A stretch of DNA of 44,844 bases from Mesorhizobium sp. LSHC420B00. GTDB lineage: Bacteria; Pseudomonadota; Alphaproteobacteria; Rhizobiales; Rhizobiaceae. The translations under genes and the position numbers were made by a program. The DNA lies in the NCBI RefSeq assembly GCF_000503055.1, contig NZ_AYVY01000001.1, forward strand, positions 60,088 through 104,931, given 5' to 3'. Below are positions 19,052 through 27,826 of the stretch, in pieces. Position 1 is the first letter of the stretch. Each line of letters begins with the position of its first letter. The notes under the pieces were generated by a model. That model did no database searches. It saw nothing but the letters and a program-made list of their open reading frames with translations, and was not told the origin of the DNA.

Positions 19052-19578
19052 AGATCACCAGCCTGACGTTCCTGTTCACCGACCTGCGCGGATCGACCGA
19101 GCTTTACGAGCGGGTGGGCGACCTTTCAGCCTTCGATCTCGTGCGCGAGCATTTCCAGGTTCTGCACGAGATCGTCACGGCGGAGGCAGGCGCGGTGGTG
19201 AAGACGATCGGTGATGCGGTGATGGCGACCTTCGCGACGCCCGATCGTGCGATTGCTGCAGCCCTCAGGATGCGCGATGCCATGCGTACGCTCAACGACA
19301 AGAGCGGGCGCGAGGATCTGCTGCTCAAGATCGGAGTCCACGCCGGCCCCTGCATCGCCGTGTCTATGAATGAGCGACAGGACTATTTCGGCCAGACGGT
19401 CAACATTGCTTCGCGGGTCCAGAACCTTGCCAACGCACAGGCGATCTTCGCCACTCGGGCGGTGGTCGACGACAATCTCACCGCCGATCTGTTGCACAGG
19501 AACGCGCTGACGCCCGTGCCCCACGAGGTCTCGCTGCGCGGCATTGACCGGGAGATAGCAGTATATACGATCCCCTGA
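19018..19578 (+). pseudogene. class III cyclase domain separated by frameshift from DUF5939 half
   Basis: The frame beginning at 19018 reads RTDTLDINQRLKITSLTFLF, continuing exactly where the DUF5939 frame stops making sense. It then gives a full cyclase domain: LFTDLRGST (first metal Asp), VVKTIGDAVMATF (base Lys and second Asp) and RQDYFGQTVNIASRV, where Asp sits at the adenine-selecting position and Asn/Arg are kept. All catalytic residues are therefore present. The first possible GTG start (19114) would lose the first metal Asp, so independent translation would be inactive. Removing one AT from TATAT at 19013-19017 restores a single 471-residue protein. It may be a pseudogene or a sequencing error. 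Confidence 0.85.
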
Positions 19579-19630
19579 AGACTTGGCCCCTGAAGACTTG
19601 GCCCTGGAGACTTGGCCCCCGAAAATCTGG
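19572..19630. repeat. 15-bp minisatellite over the cyclase stop codon
   Basis: Units CCCCTGAAGACTTGG (19572-19586), an identical copy (19587-19601), CCCTGGAGACTTGG (19602-19615, one base short) and CCCCCGAAAATCTGG (19616-19630). The cyclase stop TGA (19576-19578) is inside unit 1. The array fills most of the gap between the convergent cyclase and methyltransferase genes. Confidence 0.9.
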
Positions 19631-19644
19631 CTCGTCCCGGCCCC

Positions 19645-20124
19645 TCACACGCGCCTATAGATAAAATAACGATCGACGGGCACCGAAGGCGGCGGCGGGA
19701 GGCGTTGCAACTGCGGGTGATCGAGCGGCGTGCCGCTGACCGCGATGCCGCCGACGCGAAGCAGGCGCGCGGCTAGATCGGGAAGCCAGGTAGAGGTCAC
19801 TGCATCGCGATCTTCATAGCCGGTGCCGATGTCGGCATGAACAAGAGCGGCGTCGATGCCAATGAACCTGCTCGCCGTCTCGCGTATTTCGCCGAGCACG
19901 AGGTTTTCAGCTTCGGGAATTGAGCTCGCGTGTGCGGCAAGTGCGCGGTCGAACGCTACGATCCGGCGTCCGGGCAGGCGCTCGCGCAGATGGTGGAACG
20001 TCCGGCCATTGCCGAGGCCGAGCTCGAGCACGGGCCCCTCCATTTTCGCCACCTCGGCGCAGACATGATCGAGTATGTCGCGCTGTGCGGTCATCCTCCG
20101 GATGAAACTGTCGAGGCGACTCAT
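19645..20124 (-). CDS. small class I SAM-dependent methyltransferase
   Basis: 159 residues from ATG 20124. A Rossmann methyltransferase core is visible: GPVLELGLGNGRTFHHL is motif I (SAM-binding glycine loop, near residues 30-47), RIVAFDRALAAH gives the acidic ribose-binding residue, and AALVHADIGTGYEDRD is the motif IV region. The protein is shorter than most class I enzymes and has no added substrate domain, which fits a known group of about 160-residue alphaproteobacterial methyltransferase-like proteins. The substrate is unknown. It is transcribed toward the cyclase remnant. Confidence 0.82.
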   Translation of the reverse strand: MSRLDSFIRRMTAQRDILDHVCAEVAKMEGPVLELGLGNGRTFHHLRERLPGRRIVAFDRALAAHASSIPEAENLVLGEIRETASRFIGIDAALVHADIGTGYEDRDAVTSTWLPDLAARLLRVGGIAVSGTPLDHPQLQRLPPPPSVPVDRYFIYRRV

Positions 20125-20300
20125 GTGCGATTGTATGTCCTGAACCAGTCCACGAAATCAACTGCCCCCGACCAGAGCGTTTCGCGACGAGTCTTGCCGC
20201 GAGTAGAGGCGAACGATGAACACTGCAACAGGCGAACAGGCTGCCGACAAGGATCATACCGGGTGGAGTCGGCGGCGCTGCGCGCGGCGGAATAGCGATC

Positions 20301-21482
20301 TCACTTGTAGGGGTCCGCGGCGTCCCGCAACCCGTCGCCGAGGAAGTTGAACGCCAAGATGACGAGAACGACGGGGAGCATCGGCAAAAGCAGCCATGGA
20401 TAGAACGCGATCACGCTGACGCTGCGCGCCTCGGTGAGCAGGATGCCCCAGCTGGTTATCGGTGCCCTCAGGCCGAGCCCGAGGAAGCTCAGCGCCGTCT
20501 CGCCCAGGATCATGCCGGGTATGGAGATCGTCGCCGTCGCGATCAGATGCGACATGAAGCCGGGAATGAGATGCCGCCCGATAATGCGGCTGCTTCTGGC
20601 GCCCATCAATTGCGCGGCCAGAACGTAATCCTCCTCGCGCAAGGCTAGAAGCTTTGAACGCACGGCCCGTGCCAGTCCGGTCCAGTCGAGCAGCCCGAGG
20701 ATCACGGTGATGCCGAAATAGATCAGGATCGGACTCCAGGTTATCGGCATGATCGCCGCCAGAGCCAGCCATAGCGGAATGCTAGGGATCGATTGCAGAA
20801 CTTCGATTATCCGTTGGACGATCAGGTCGAAGATACCGCCGTGATAGCCGGCCAGTCCGCCGATGACAATGCCGAGCAGGAAGCTGAAACTGATGCCGAC
20901 GAGGCCGATTGTCAGTGAAATGCGGGCGCCATAGATGATGCGCGAGAGCACATCGCGCCCCAGCCTGTCAGTGCCCGCCAGAAAGAGCTGGCCGTTTTCG
21001 GCAGGACAGACAAAATGCCTGTCACCTTCGATCAGGCCCCAGAACCGGTAACTGTCGCCCTTGCAGAAGAAACGGATCCGCTGAACATCATCCTGTTTCT
21101 CGATGTAGTTCCGCTTGAGCGTGTCCATATCCAGCGTCATCTGACGGCCATAGACGAACGGCCCGACGAGCTGGCCGTTGTGGAACAGGTGCACCCGCTG
21201 CGGCGGTGAATAGATGTAGTCCATGTTGCGCGTGTGCAGATTGTAGGGCGCCAGGAACTCGCAGATCAGTATCCCGAAATAAAGCGCCGCCAGGAATATG
21301 CCGGATATGACGGCAAGCCGGTGCTTCCGGAATTTCCACCACATCAGCCGCAACTGCGACGCCTGAAAGACCTTCTCCTGCTCCGGCGTCATCACCTCGA
21401 CCGACTGCAGGTCAAAGGGCGCGATGGAAACGTAGTGTTGCAGTGGGGCACCCGGAGCGGGCAGCGGCGATTGCGTGTTCAT
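20301..21482 (-). CDS. peptide-type ABC importer permease (OppC/YejE class)
   Basis: 393 residues starting at ATG 21482, overlapping the previous permease stop as ATGA. After a 45-residue cytoplasmic leader comes TM1 (LAVISGIFLAALYFGILIC), then a long periplasmic loop of about 110 residues ending FLAGTDRLGRDVLSRIIYGA, the OppC-class hallmark. The remaining five TM segments include the ATPase-coupling loop (LREEDYVLAAQLMGARSSRI). The long loop resembles YejE-type rather than DppC-type permeases. It is the last gene of the operon ATPase, binding protein, OppB, OppC. The substrate is probably an oligopeptide or similar solute. Confidence 0.93.
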   Translation of the reverse strand: MNTQSPLPAPGAPLQHYVSIAPFDLQSVEVMTPEQEKVFQASQLRLMWWKFRKHRLAVISGIFLAALYFGILICEFLAPYNLHTRNMDYIYSPPQRVHLFHNGQLVGPFVYGRQMTLDMDTLKRNYIEKQDDVQRIRFFCKGDSYRFWGLIEGDRHFVCPAENGQLFLAGTDRLGRDVLSRIIYGARISLTIGLVGISFSFLLGIVIGGLAGYHGGIFDLIVQRIIEVLQSIPSIPLWLALAAIMPITWSPILIYFGITVILGLLDWTGLARAVRSKLLALREEDYVLAAQLMGARSSRIIGRHLIPGFMSHLIATATISIPGMILGETALSFLGLGLRAPITSWGILLTEARSVSVIAFYPWLLLPMLPVVLVILAFNFLGDGLRDAADPYK

Positions 21483-22477
21483 TTGGTGCTGCCGCCTTGC
21501 AAACGAATTCGCGGATCAAGTAGCGCCAGCGCCAGGTCGGAAATCAGGACGCCGATGACCGTCAGGAAGGCGAGGAACATGAGGAACGACCCTGCCAGAT
21601 ACATGTCCTGGCTTTGGAGCGCCTTGATCAGCATCGGCCCGGTCGTTTCCAAAGACAGCACGATCGCCGTGATTTCGGCGCCGGAGATGATGGCCGGCAG
21701 GATAGAGCCGATGTCTGAAATGAAGAAATTGAGCGCCATGCGCAGCGGATATTTGACCAGCGCCCTGAAGGGATGAAGGCCTTTGGCGCGCGCGGTCACG
21801 ACATATTGCTTATGTAGCTCATCGAGCAGATTGGCGCGCAGCCGCCGGATCATACTTGCCGTGCCCCCGGTGCCGATGATCAAGACCGGGATCCAGAGAT
21901 GGGCGAGGATCGACTTCGCCTTGGCCCAGCTCATCGGCTCGCCGAGATATTGCTGGTCCATGAGATGGCCGATGGACGTGCCGAACCAGATGTTGGCGAA
22001 ATACATCAGGATCAGCGCCAGCATGAAGTTCGGAATCGCAAGGCCGAGAAGGCCGAACAAAGTCAGGCCGTAGTCGCCCCAGCTGTATTGATGCGTGGCG
22101 GAGTACATGCCGATCGGAAAGGCTATGAGCCAGGTAAAGATGATCGTGACGAAGGAAACCAGCACGGTCAGCCACATTCGGTCCCCGACGACGTCGCGAA
22201 CCGGCAGCTCATATTCGAAGGAATAGCCGAAATCGCCGTGCAGCATCCCGCCGACCCAGTAGAAGTAGCGAATGACCGGTGGCTGGTCGAAACCATATTC
22301 CTTGCGCATCATCTCGATGCGATCGGAATCCACCGCTTCGCCCTGAGCCCGAAGCTCGGCAACATAGCTGTCGAAATAGTCGCCTGGTGGAAGTTCGATG
22401 ATCGTGAACACCAGTGCCGATATGACCAGCAGCGTTGGAACCATCACGGCGATGCGCCAGACAAAATATCGAAGCAC
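21479..22477 (-). CDS. peptide-type ABC importer permease (OppB/YejB class)
   Basis: 332 residues from GTG 22477, with GGAGAG eight bases upstream and 2 bp after the binding-protein stop. It has the OppB pattern: N-terminal MLRYFVWRIAVMVPTLLVIS, the GDFGYSFEYELPVRDVVGDR loop, six TM segments and the coupling helix YVVTARAKGLHPFRALVKY. It ends with the family's LALALLDPRIRL tail. It forms the inner-membrane channel with the OppC-type subunit, whose start overlaps its stop by 4 bp. Confidence 0.93.
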   Translation of the reverse strand: MLRYFVWRIAVMVPTLLVISALVFTIIELPPGDYFDSYVAELRAQGEAVDSDRIEMMRKEYGFDQPPVIRYFYWVGGMLHGDFGYSFEYELPVRDVVGDRMWLTVLVSFVTIIFTWLIAFPIGMYSATHQYSWGDYGLTLFGLLGLAIPNFMLALILMYFANIWFGTSIGHLMDQQYLGEPMSWAKAKSILAHLWIPVLIIGTGGTASMIRRLRANLLDELHKQYVVTARAKGLHPFRALVKYPLRMALNFFISDIGSILPAIISGAEITAIVLSLETTGPMLIKALQSQDMYLAGSFLMFLAFLTVIGVLISDLALALLDPRIRLQGGSTK

Positions 22478-22479
22478 GC

Positions 22480-24378
22480 TCAGGACTCTCCAAGCCAGAA
22501 TGTATCCGGCATGTAGACACCGAAATAGGCGGTCGGGTCGTAGCCGTAGAGCGCCTTGTCAGGCAGATTGCGCAGCCGCGAGGACGCCAGAATCGGCTGA
22601 TGCGTTCCGTTCACTGTGCCGATCGAAAACACCTGATCGGTATAGATCGACAGCATTGAATTCCAGATTTCGGCGCGCTCCGTGGCTTCGGTCGATGCGT
22701 TCCAGCGCTTGAGTAAAGCCATCAACTCGACCACTGGCGGAAGATCGGGCGCTTCACCGACCTTGCCATGAGACAAGTAGTGAGCACCCCAGAGCGGCCA
22801 TTGCAGCTGGTCGTCGACGGTGGGGGCCAGTTGGTACGGGTTCATGTCGGCGGTCGGTACGCCATTGTCGATGCCCGACCACATCGACATCACGATCTGG
22901 CCACCAAGCGCGCGGCTGCGGAAGATGTCGCGCTGCGAAGTCCGGATGAACAGGGCGATGCCGATCTTGCGCCAGTGATCGGTGATGAGCTCGAGCGCGT
23001 CGGTTTCCAGCGTGCTTTCGCCGGCCGTTTCCACTACGAGCTGCGCCGGGCGTCCGTCGGGAAGTATCCGCAGGCCGTCATCGTCACGCGCCTGAAGCCC
23101 GACCTCGTCGAGCAGGGCATTGGCCTGGTCGGGATCATGGGCGACCCAGGCTTTCGCGAATTCCGGCCGGTAGAGCGGGCTCTCCGGCAGGACCGTATCG
23201 GCACTTTCCTGCGCCAATCCGTAGAACACAGCCAAATTGATCTCGCGCCTGTCCACAGCGAGCGAAAGTGCGCGGCGCACGCGCACGTCACGAAAAAGGC
23301 CACGCCACACCTGGTCGGCACAATTCAGATTGGGCAGCAGCGCCAGCCGCGAACCCTGTGTGCGTTTCCAGAGATGCATCTTCACCGGGTAGCGCTTCTC
23401 CGCGTCTTTCAGGAAGGAGTAATCGCTGAAGTCAATTCCCATGCATTGCAGGTCGCTCTCGCCCGCACCGGTCTTGGCGGAGATGATCGCCGACGAGCTG
23501 ACATTCATGACGATCCGGTCAACATAGGGCAGTTGCCGGCCATTCTCGTCTATTCGATGAAAGAACGGGTTGCGCTCGAAGACGAATTGCTCGGCCGGCG
23601 GCTTGGTCCGGTTCTGCCAGGGATCGAGCGTCGGCAGTTCCGGGTTCTCCGGGCGATACTGCCGCGACATGCGGATATGCAGGAGCGTCCATTTCTGGGC
23701 CCGGTTCTCCTTCATTAGGCCGGCGAGCCGGAATGGATCCTGGTATTTCTTGTGGAACTGCTTGAGATAGGCGGCTGGCAGAACAAGCGATATCGGCGAA
23801 GCAGCGGCGAGCTTGGGCAGGAAGTCGGGATTGGGCGCATCCCAACTATAGCGGACCGTCGACGGATCGACGATCTCGAAGCGTGGCGGCTTGCCGTCCG
23901 CCAGCAGGGCCGGGGCGAGCCCGCCTTGCGAAAGCTCATCGTTCAGCCAGACATCTTCCCAGCAATAGCGAAAATCCTCCGGCGTCAGCAGGCTACCGTC
24001 AGACCATTTATGTCCTTCCCGTATCTTGAAAGTGAAGACACGATCATCCGCTACATCGAAACTTTCGAGAATGTCAGCTTGCAAGTTAAGCTTTTCGTCA
24101 TAGCCGACCAGGCGAGCGTACCCGTAGATCGTCATCATCCGGATATCTTTCTGGCTGCCGATGATCGTGCGCAGCGTGCCGCCATATTGGCCGGGCTGCC
24201 GGCCCATCGCAGCGAGATTCAACGCGCGCGGGCGCTTGGGCAGGCGTTCGGCGAGTGCCGGCAGCGCCCTGGCCTTCAGCTGCGGCTGAAGAAATTCCGG
24301 CTCCAGATCGCCGGCGCGCAACGTGCCGGGCAGAAATGCCGAAGCCATGAGCCCAAGGACGGTGCGCCGGCTGATCAA
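22480..24378 (-). CDS. Tat-exported peptide-type solute-binding protein
   Basis: 632 residues, an OppA/DppA-class (SBP_bac_5) protein at the family's usual length. The start is most likely TTG 24378, whose TTGA overlaps the ATPase gene stop; a longer open frame upstream lies inside the ATPase gene and has no export signal. From that TTG the protein begins with [17 protein letters not shown], a twin-arginine (Tat) signal, so it is probably exported folded. Family blocks follow: FTFKIREGHKWSDGSLLTPE, DVRVRRALSLAVDRREIN and AFVHDPD-like repeats near the C-terminus. It delivers solute to the adjacent permeases. Use of TTG plus the tight overlap suggests translational coupling. Confidence 0.9.
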   Translation of the reverse strand: MISRRTVLGLMASAFLPGTLRAGDLEPEFLQPQLKARALPALAERLPKRPRALNLAAMGRQPGQYGGTLRTIIGSQKDIRMMTIYGYARLVGYDEKLNLQADILESFDVADDRVFTFKIREGHKWSDGSLLTPEDFRYCWEDVWLNDELSQGGLAPALLADGKPPRFEIVDPSTVRYSWDAPNPDFLPKLAAASPISLVLPAAYLKQFHKKYQDPFRLAGLMKENRAQKWTLLHIRMSRQYRPENPELPTLDPWQNRTKPPAEQFVFERNPFFHRIDENGRQLPYVDRIVMNVSSSAIISAKTGAGESDLQCMGIDFSDYSFLKDAEKRYPVKMHLWKRTQGSRLALLPNLNCADQVWRGLFRDVRVRRALSLAVDRREINLAVFYGLAQESADTVLPESPLYRPEFAKAWVAHDPDQANALLDEVGLQARDDDGLRILPDGRPAQLVVETAGESTLETDALELITDHWRKIGIALFIRTSQRDIFRSRALGGQIVMSMWSGIDNGVPTADMNPYQLAPTVDDQLQWPLWGAHYLSHGKVGEAPDLPPVVELMALLKRWNASTEATERAEIWNSMLSIYTDQVFSIGTVNGTHQPILASSRLRNLPDKALYGYDPTAYFGVYMPDTFWLGES

Positions 24379-26276
24379 TGGCGTAGCTCGCTGACATCGG
24401 CCGAACGTCGGGCCAGCACGAGGTGGCCGCCGCCAAGATCGAGCGGCGACAGCATATCCTCGTCGCCCTCGTCGCGGAATTGCGGTCCCCATGCGCTGGT
24501 GTCGGAAGCGCCGCTGAGCTTCAGCGTCTTGAAATCCATCGGCCTGTCGAGATCGGGGAAAGGTACTGCGGCGACCAGTGAGCGCGTGTAGGGGTGGATA
24601 GGTTTCCTAAGCAGAATTTCGCGCGGCGCGAGCTCGACGATACGCCCGCCGCACATCACCGCGATGCGGTCTGCCATGTAGTCCACCACCGCCAGGTTGT
24701 GGGATATGAACAGGTAGGTCAGGCCCAGTTCCTTCTGCAGGTCCTTCAGAAGGTTCAGAATCTGCGCCTGGACAGAGACATCGAGTGCCGAAACCGGCTC
24801 GTCGCAGATCAGGAGTTCAGGTCCCAGCGCCAACGCGCGCGCGATGCCGATACGCTGACGCTGCCCGCCGGAGAAACTGTGCGGATAACGCTTTATGAAG
24901 CGCGGATCGAGCCCGATTGCCTGCATCAGGCTCTTGACCGTGGCGAGTCGGGACGCGGCATTGCCACGTTGATGGATTTCCAGCGGCTCGCTCAAGATGT
25001 TCTCCACCGTCATGCGAGGTGAAAGCGACGAAACCGGATCCTGGAAGACCATCTGGATTTTTGCGCGCAGCAGACGCAGGGCGTCTCCCTCGGCTTCCAA
25101 GACGTCGATCGGACCATCGCGGCCGTTGAAGATCACAGAGCCGCCGCTAGGGGTGACAGCCCGCATGAGGATCTTGCTGACCGTGGTTTTGCCGGAGCCG
25201 CTTTCGCCGACAAGACCCAGGCACTCACCCCGCCTGATATCGAAGCTCACGCCGTCCACGGCGCGAACAGGGGTTTGATGATCTCCGCCGAACCATCCGG
25301 ACTTGCGGATCGTGAAGGTCTTTGTCAGATCCCTGACCGACAGCAGGATGTCGTCCGGCCCCTTCGATGCCAGCGCCGTCTGCTTGCCGAGCAGGTTCCC
25401 GACATTCACCGGCACCTCGCGGAGCGCCTTTAGCCTTTCGCCAGGCTTCAGGTCGAAATGCGGAACGGCTGCCATCAGGCCCTTCAGGTAAGGGTGACCT
25501 GGCCGGCGGAATATCGCCTCCACAGGTCCCGCTTCCATGATCTCGCCATGGTACATGACCACCACCTCGTCGGCGACATTGGCGACCACGCCTAGGTCGT
25601 GCGTGATCAGCAGCATCGCCATGTTCAGCTTCGTCTGAAGCTCGCGCAGCAATTGCAGGATTTGCGCCTGGATGGTGACGTCCAACGCCGTCGTCGGCTC
25701 GTCGGCGATCAACAGGGCGGGCCGGCAGATAAGCGCCATGGCGATCATTGCGCGTTGACGCAATCCTCCCGAAAGTTCAAAGGGATACATGTCATAGGCG
25801 CGCTTGGGGTTGGGAAAGCCGACAAGGCCGAGCATTTCCTTCGCCAGCGCCTTGCGCTCCACCCGAGCCATGGGCGTATGAATCTGCAGGGATTCGCTGA
25901 CCTGATTGCCAATCGTGTGCAGCGGCGACAGCGATGTCATCGGCTCCTGAAATATCTTGCCGATGCGGCTGCCTCTCAACGCCCGGATTTCGGGTCCGTC
26001 ACGCGGCATTTGCAGGATATCCTGCGTCGTGCCGGGCTTTTCAGGATCAGAAAACAGGATACGGCCGCGAACATGGGCTGTGTTCGGCAAAATGCCCATC
26101 ACTGCTTGGCTGAGAACCGATTTTCCGGAACCGGACTCGCCCACAAGCGCGGTAACCTTGCCGGGCAGGACGCGAAGATTTGCACGCCTGACGGCATGCA
26201 ACGGTCCCCCTATAATGGCAAAAGAGATGCCAACATCCTCGATCCGCAGCAGATCAACGCTCGAATTCATTCTCAC
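24375..26276 (-). CDS. fused double ATPase of peptide-type ABC importer (OppD-OppF/YejF class)
   Basis: 633 residues with two complete ABC ATPase domains in one chain. Walker A GESGSGKS occurs near residue 49 and again as GESGSGKTT near 360. Signatures are LSGGLRQRA and [19 protein letters not shown]; Walker B is [12 protein letters not shown] and [12 protein letters not shown]. Both halves end with the oligopeptide-type C-terminal extension ([25 protein letters not shown]). All catalytic residues are intact, in clear contrast to the degenerate ABC protein at 34065-36779. The start may be GTG 26276 or ATG 26270. It is the first gene of the operon; gene order here is F-A-B-E, whereas E. coli yej is A-B-E-F. 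Confidence 0.93.
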   Translation of the reverse strand: MRMNSSVDLLRIEDVGISFAIIGGPLHAVRRANLRVLPGKVTALVGESGSGKSVLSQAVMGILPNTAHVRGRILFSDPEKPGTTQDILQMPRDGPEIRALRGSRIGKIFQEPMTSLSPLHTIGNQVSESLQIHTPMARVERKALAKEMLGLVGFPNPKRAYDMYPFELSGGLRQRAMIAMALICRPALLIADEPTTALDVTIQAQILQLLRELQTKLNMAMLLITHDLGVVANVADEVVVMYHGEIMEAGPVEAIFRRPGHPYLKGLMAAVPHFDLKPGERLKALREVPVNVGNLLGKQTALASKGPDDILLSVRDLTKTFTIRKSGWFGGDHQTPVRAVDGVSFDIRRGECLGLVGESGSGKTTVSKILMRAVTPSGGSVIFNGRDGPIDVLEAEGDALRLLRAKIQMVFQDPVSSLSPRMTVENILSEPLEIHQRGNAASRLATVKSLMQAIGLDPRFIKRYPHSFSGGQRQRIGIARALALGPELLICDEPVSALDVSVQAQILNLLKDLQKELGLTYLFISHNLAVVDYMADRIAVMCGGRIVELAPREILLRKPIHPYTRSLVAAVPFPDLDRPMDFKTLKLSGASDTSAWGPQFRDEGDEDMLSPLDLGGGHLVLARRSADVSELRH

Positions 26277-26434
26277 ACCAGCCCCACTCTGGCGGCCTGC
26301 CGGTCGGCAGGCCCAGAAAGCGAGACTAGCGCATTGCCAGCCTAGAGCAACTTGGATTCGAAACGGTCGCCAGTTCCCCGGCGGAACCGGCGACCGGACT
26401 GCATACCAAAGGCGTTCGGATCAGATCGTGACGG

Positions 26435-27775
26435 TTACTGGAGCTTCCTCGGGTCGCCCGCCGACAACCGCGCGGCATCGCGATGAAGCAGCATGACCTG
26501 CTCGGCGTCCGATATTCGGTCGTAAATCGGCTCCAGCGCACCGTCTTCATCGAGTGCAAGAGCACCCGACAAATCGGGTGAAAGCACCGTCAGCTTCTGC
26601 TTGATGCCCGCCAGTTCCTCCTTGCCGAGCGTCAGCCAGTTGTTGGCGCTGCAATAGCCGGCGAAATCTTCGCTGGCGAGAACGCTGTGCGAATATTTCT
26701 TGGTCAGGGTCTGAAGGCGCTGGACCTCGTTTACAGCCGAGCCGAAGACAGAGAATGTGAGCCGGTCGGAAAGCCCGACATTGCCGAACATCACATTGCC
26801 GACATGCAGGCCGATGCCGAATTTAATGTCGCCCAACCGCTGCTCCTTTCTGCGCAGATTGAGATCCATCATGCGCGCGGTGGCCTTGTGCGCTGCCGCA
26901 AGGGCAGCCCGGCAGGCGATCTCCGACTGCGCTCGGTGCCTTTCGCAAGGGTAGACAGCAATGAAGCCATCCCCCAGGAAACTCATGATCTGCCCGCCTC
27001 TGCGATTGAAAGGTGCAGCAATGGCATCGAAAAACTGGTTCAGCGTATCGATATAGATTTCGCGGCCGGAGGTTTCGGCAAGCCTTGTCGACCCGCGCAT
27101 ATCGGCCATGACCAGTGCAGCCCGGATTGTATCGCCCTCGCCGCGCTTGATCTGGCCGTCCAGCACCCGCCTGCCGGCGTCGCCGCCGAGATAAGTGGTC
27201 ATCATGTTGTCGGCGAGCTTGGTGAGCACCGCCATCTTGGTTGCGATAGCGAGATGGTTCTGGATCCGCAGCAGCGCCGAAATCATGTTGTCACTGAAGC
27301 CTGCAGCACTGTCGGTGGACCAAGACCCGATCATGCCCTGACTGGTGTTGCCGCTGAAGGGATGGACGAAAGCCATGTAATCGGTGACGCCCATAAGCTT
27401 GAGGTCATCGAAAACAGGAAATTCAGACGGCACCGACGGGTCGAGCCGGCGCCGCAGATGGTCGAGTTTGTGGCTGAGCAGATGGTAGTATGGGCTGGTC
27501 AGGAATCTGTCGGAAGGAACGCCGTCGTCATGACGGAAGCCTTCTACTTCCAAGCCCTGGCCGCGGAGCCAGGTGAAGCCAAGCGCGTCATAAAGCGGAT
27601 GAAGCATCGAAAAGCTCAAATGCACCCGCCTCAACGGCAGGCCGGCAGCAGCCAGCCGTTCACAAAAGCCCTTTACCAATGTTTCCAGGTCGTCGCCCGC
27701 CAGCGCCGATTGGGTCAGCCAATCAGCAACCTTATCCATGAGAATGGCAGAAATTTCTGCTTGCGCTGTGCTCAT
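26435..27775 (-). CDS. soluble class III nucleotidyl cyclase with GAF-like N-terminus
   Basis: 446 residues from ATG 27775 (AAGGAG upstream). Residues 1-215 are an N-terminal sensory region, GAF-like in style (LSFSMLHPLYDALGFTW; FVHPFSGNTSQGMIGSWST). Residues 225-410 are a class III cyclase domain: IRAALVMADMRGST has the first metal Asp and GGQIMSFLGDGFIAVYP the second. FSVFGSAVNEVQRLQ keeps the Asn and Arg. The position that usually holds the base-contacting Lys (VKxxGD) is Ser here, so substrate choice may differ or activity be low. No membrane segment is seen. It lies at the start of the signalling/glycan region, 52 bp from the UDP-sugar dehydrogenase gene in the same direction. Confidence 0.88.
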   Translation of the reverse strand: MSTAQAEISAILMDKVADWLTQSALAGDDLETLVKGFCERLAAAGLPLRRVHLSFSMLHPLYDALGFTWLRGQGLEVEGFRHDDGVPSDRFLTSPYYHLLSHKLDHLRRRLDPSVPSEFPVFDDLKLMGVTDYMAFVHPFSGNTSQGMIGSWSTDSAAGFSDNMISALLRIQNHLAIATKMAVLTKLADNMMTTYLGGDAGRRVLDGQIKRGEGDTIRAALVMADMRGSTRLAETSGREIYIDTLNQFFDAIAAPFNRRGGQIMSFLGDGFIAVYPCERHRAQSEIACRAALAAAHKATARMMDLNLRRKEQRLGDIKFGIGLHVGNVMFGNVGLSDRLTFSVFGSAVNEVQRLQTLTKKYSHSVLASEDFAGYCSANNWLTLGKEELAGIKQKLTVLSPDLSGALALDEDGALEPIYDRISDAEQVMLLHRDAARLSAGDPRKLQ

Positions 27776-27826
27776 GCTATCTCGAAATCTCCTTGATCCG
27801 CCACAAATTCGCCGGCTCGGACGCCG

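Noticed and set aside
22768..23718. 316-codon plus-strand open frame
   Set aside because: Antisense to the solute-binding protein gene; no signal or domain.
26687..27796. 369-codon plus-strand open frame
   Set aside because: Antisense to the GAF-like cyclase, which has intact catalytic motifs.
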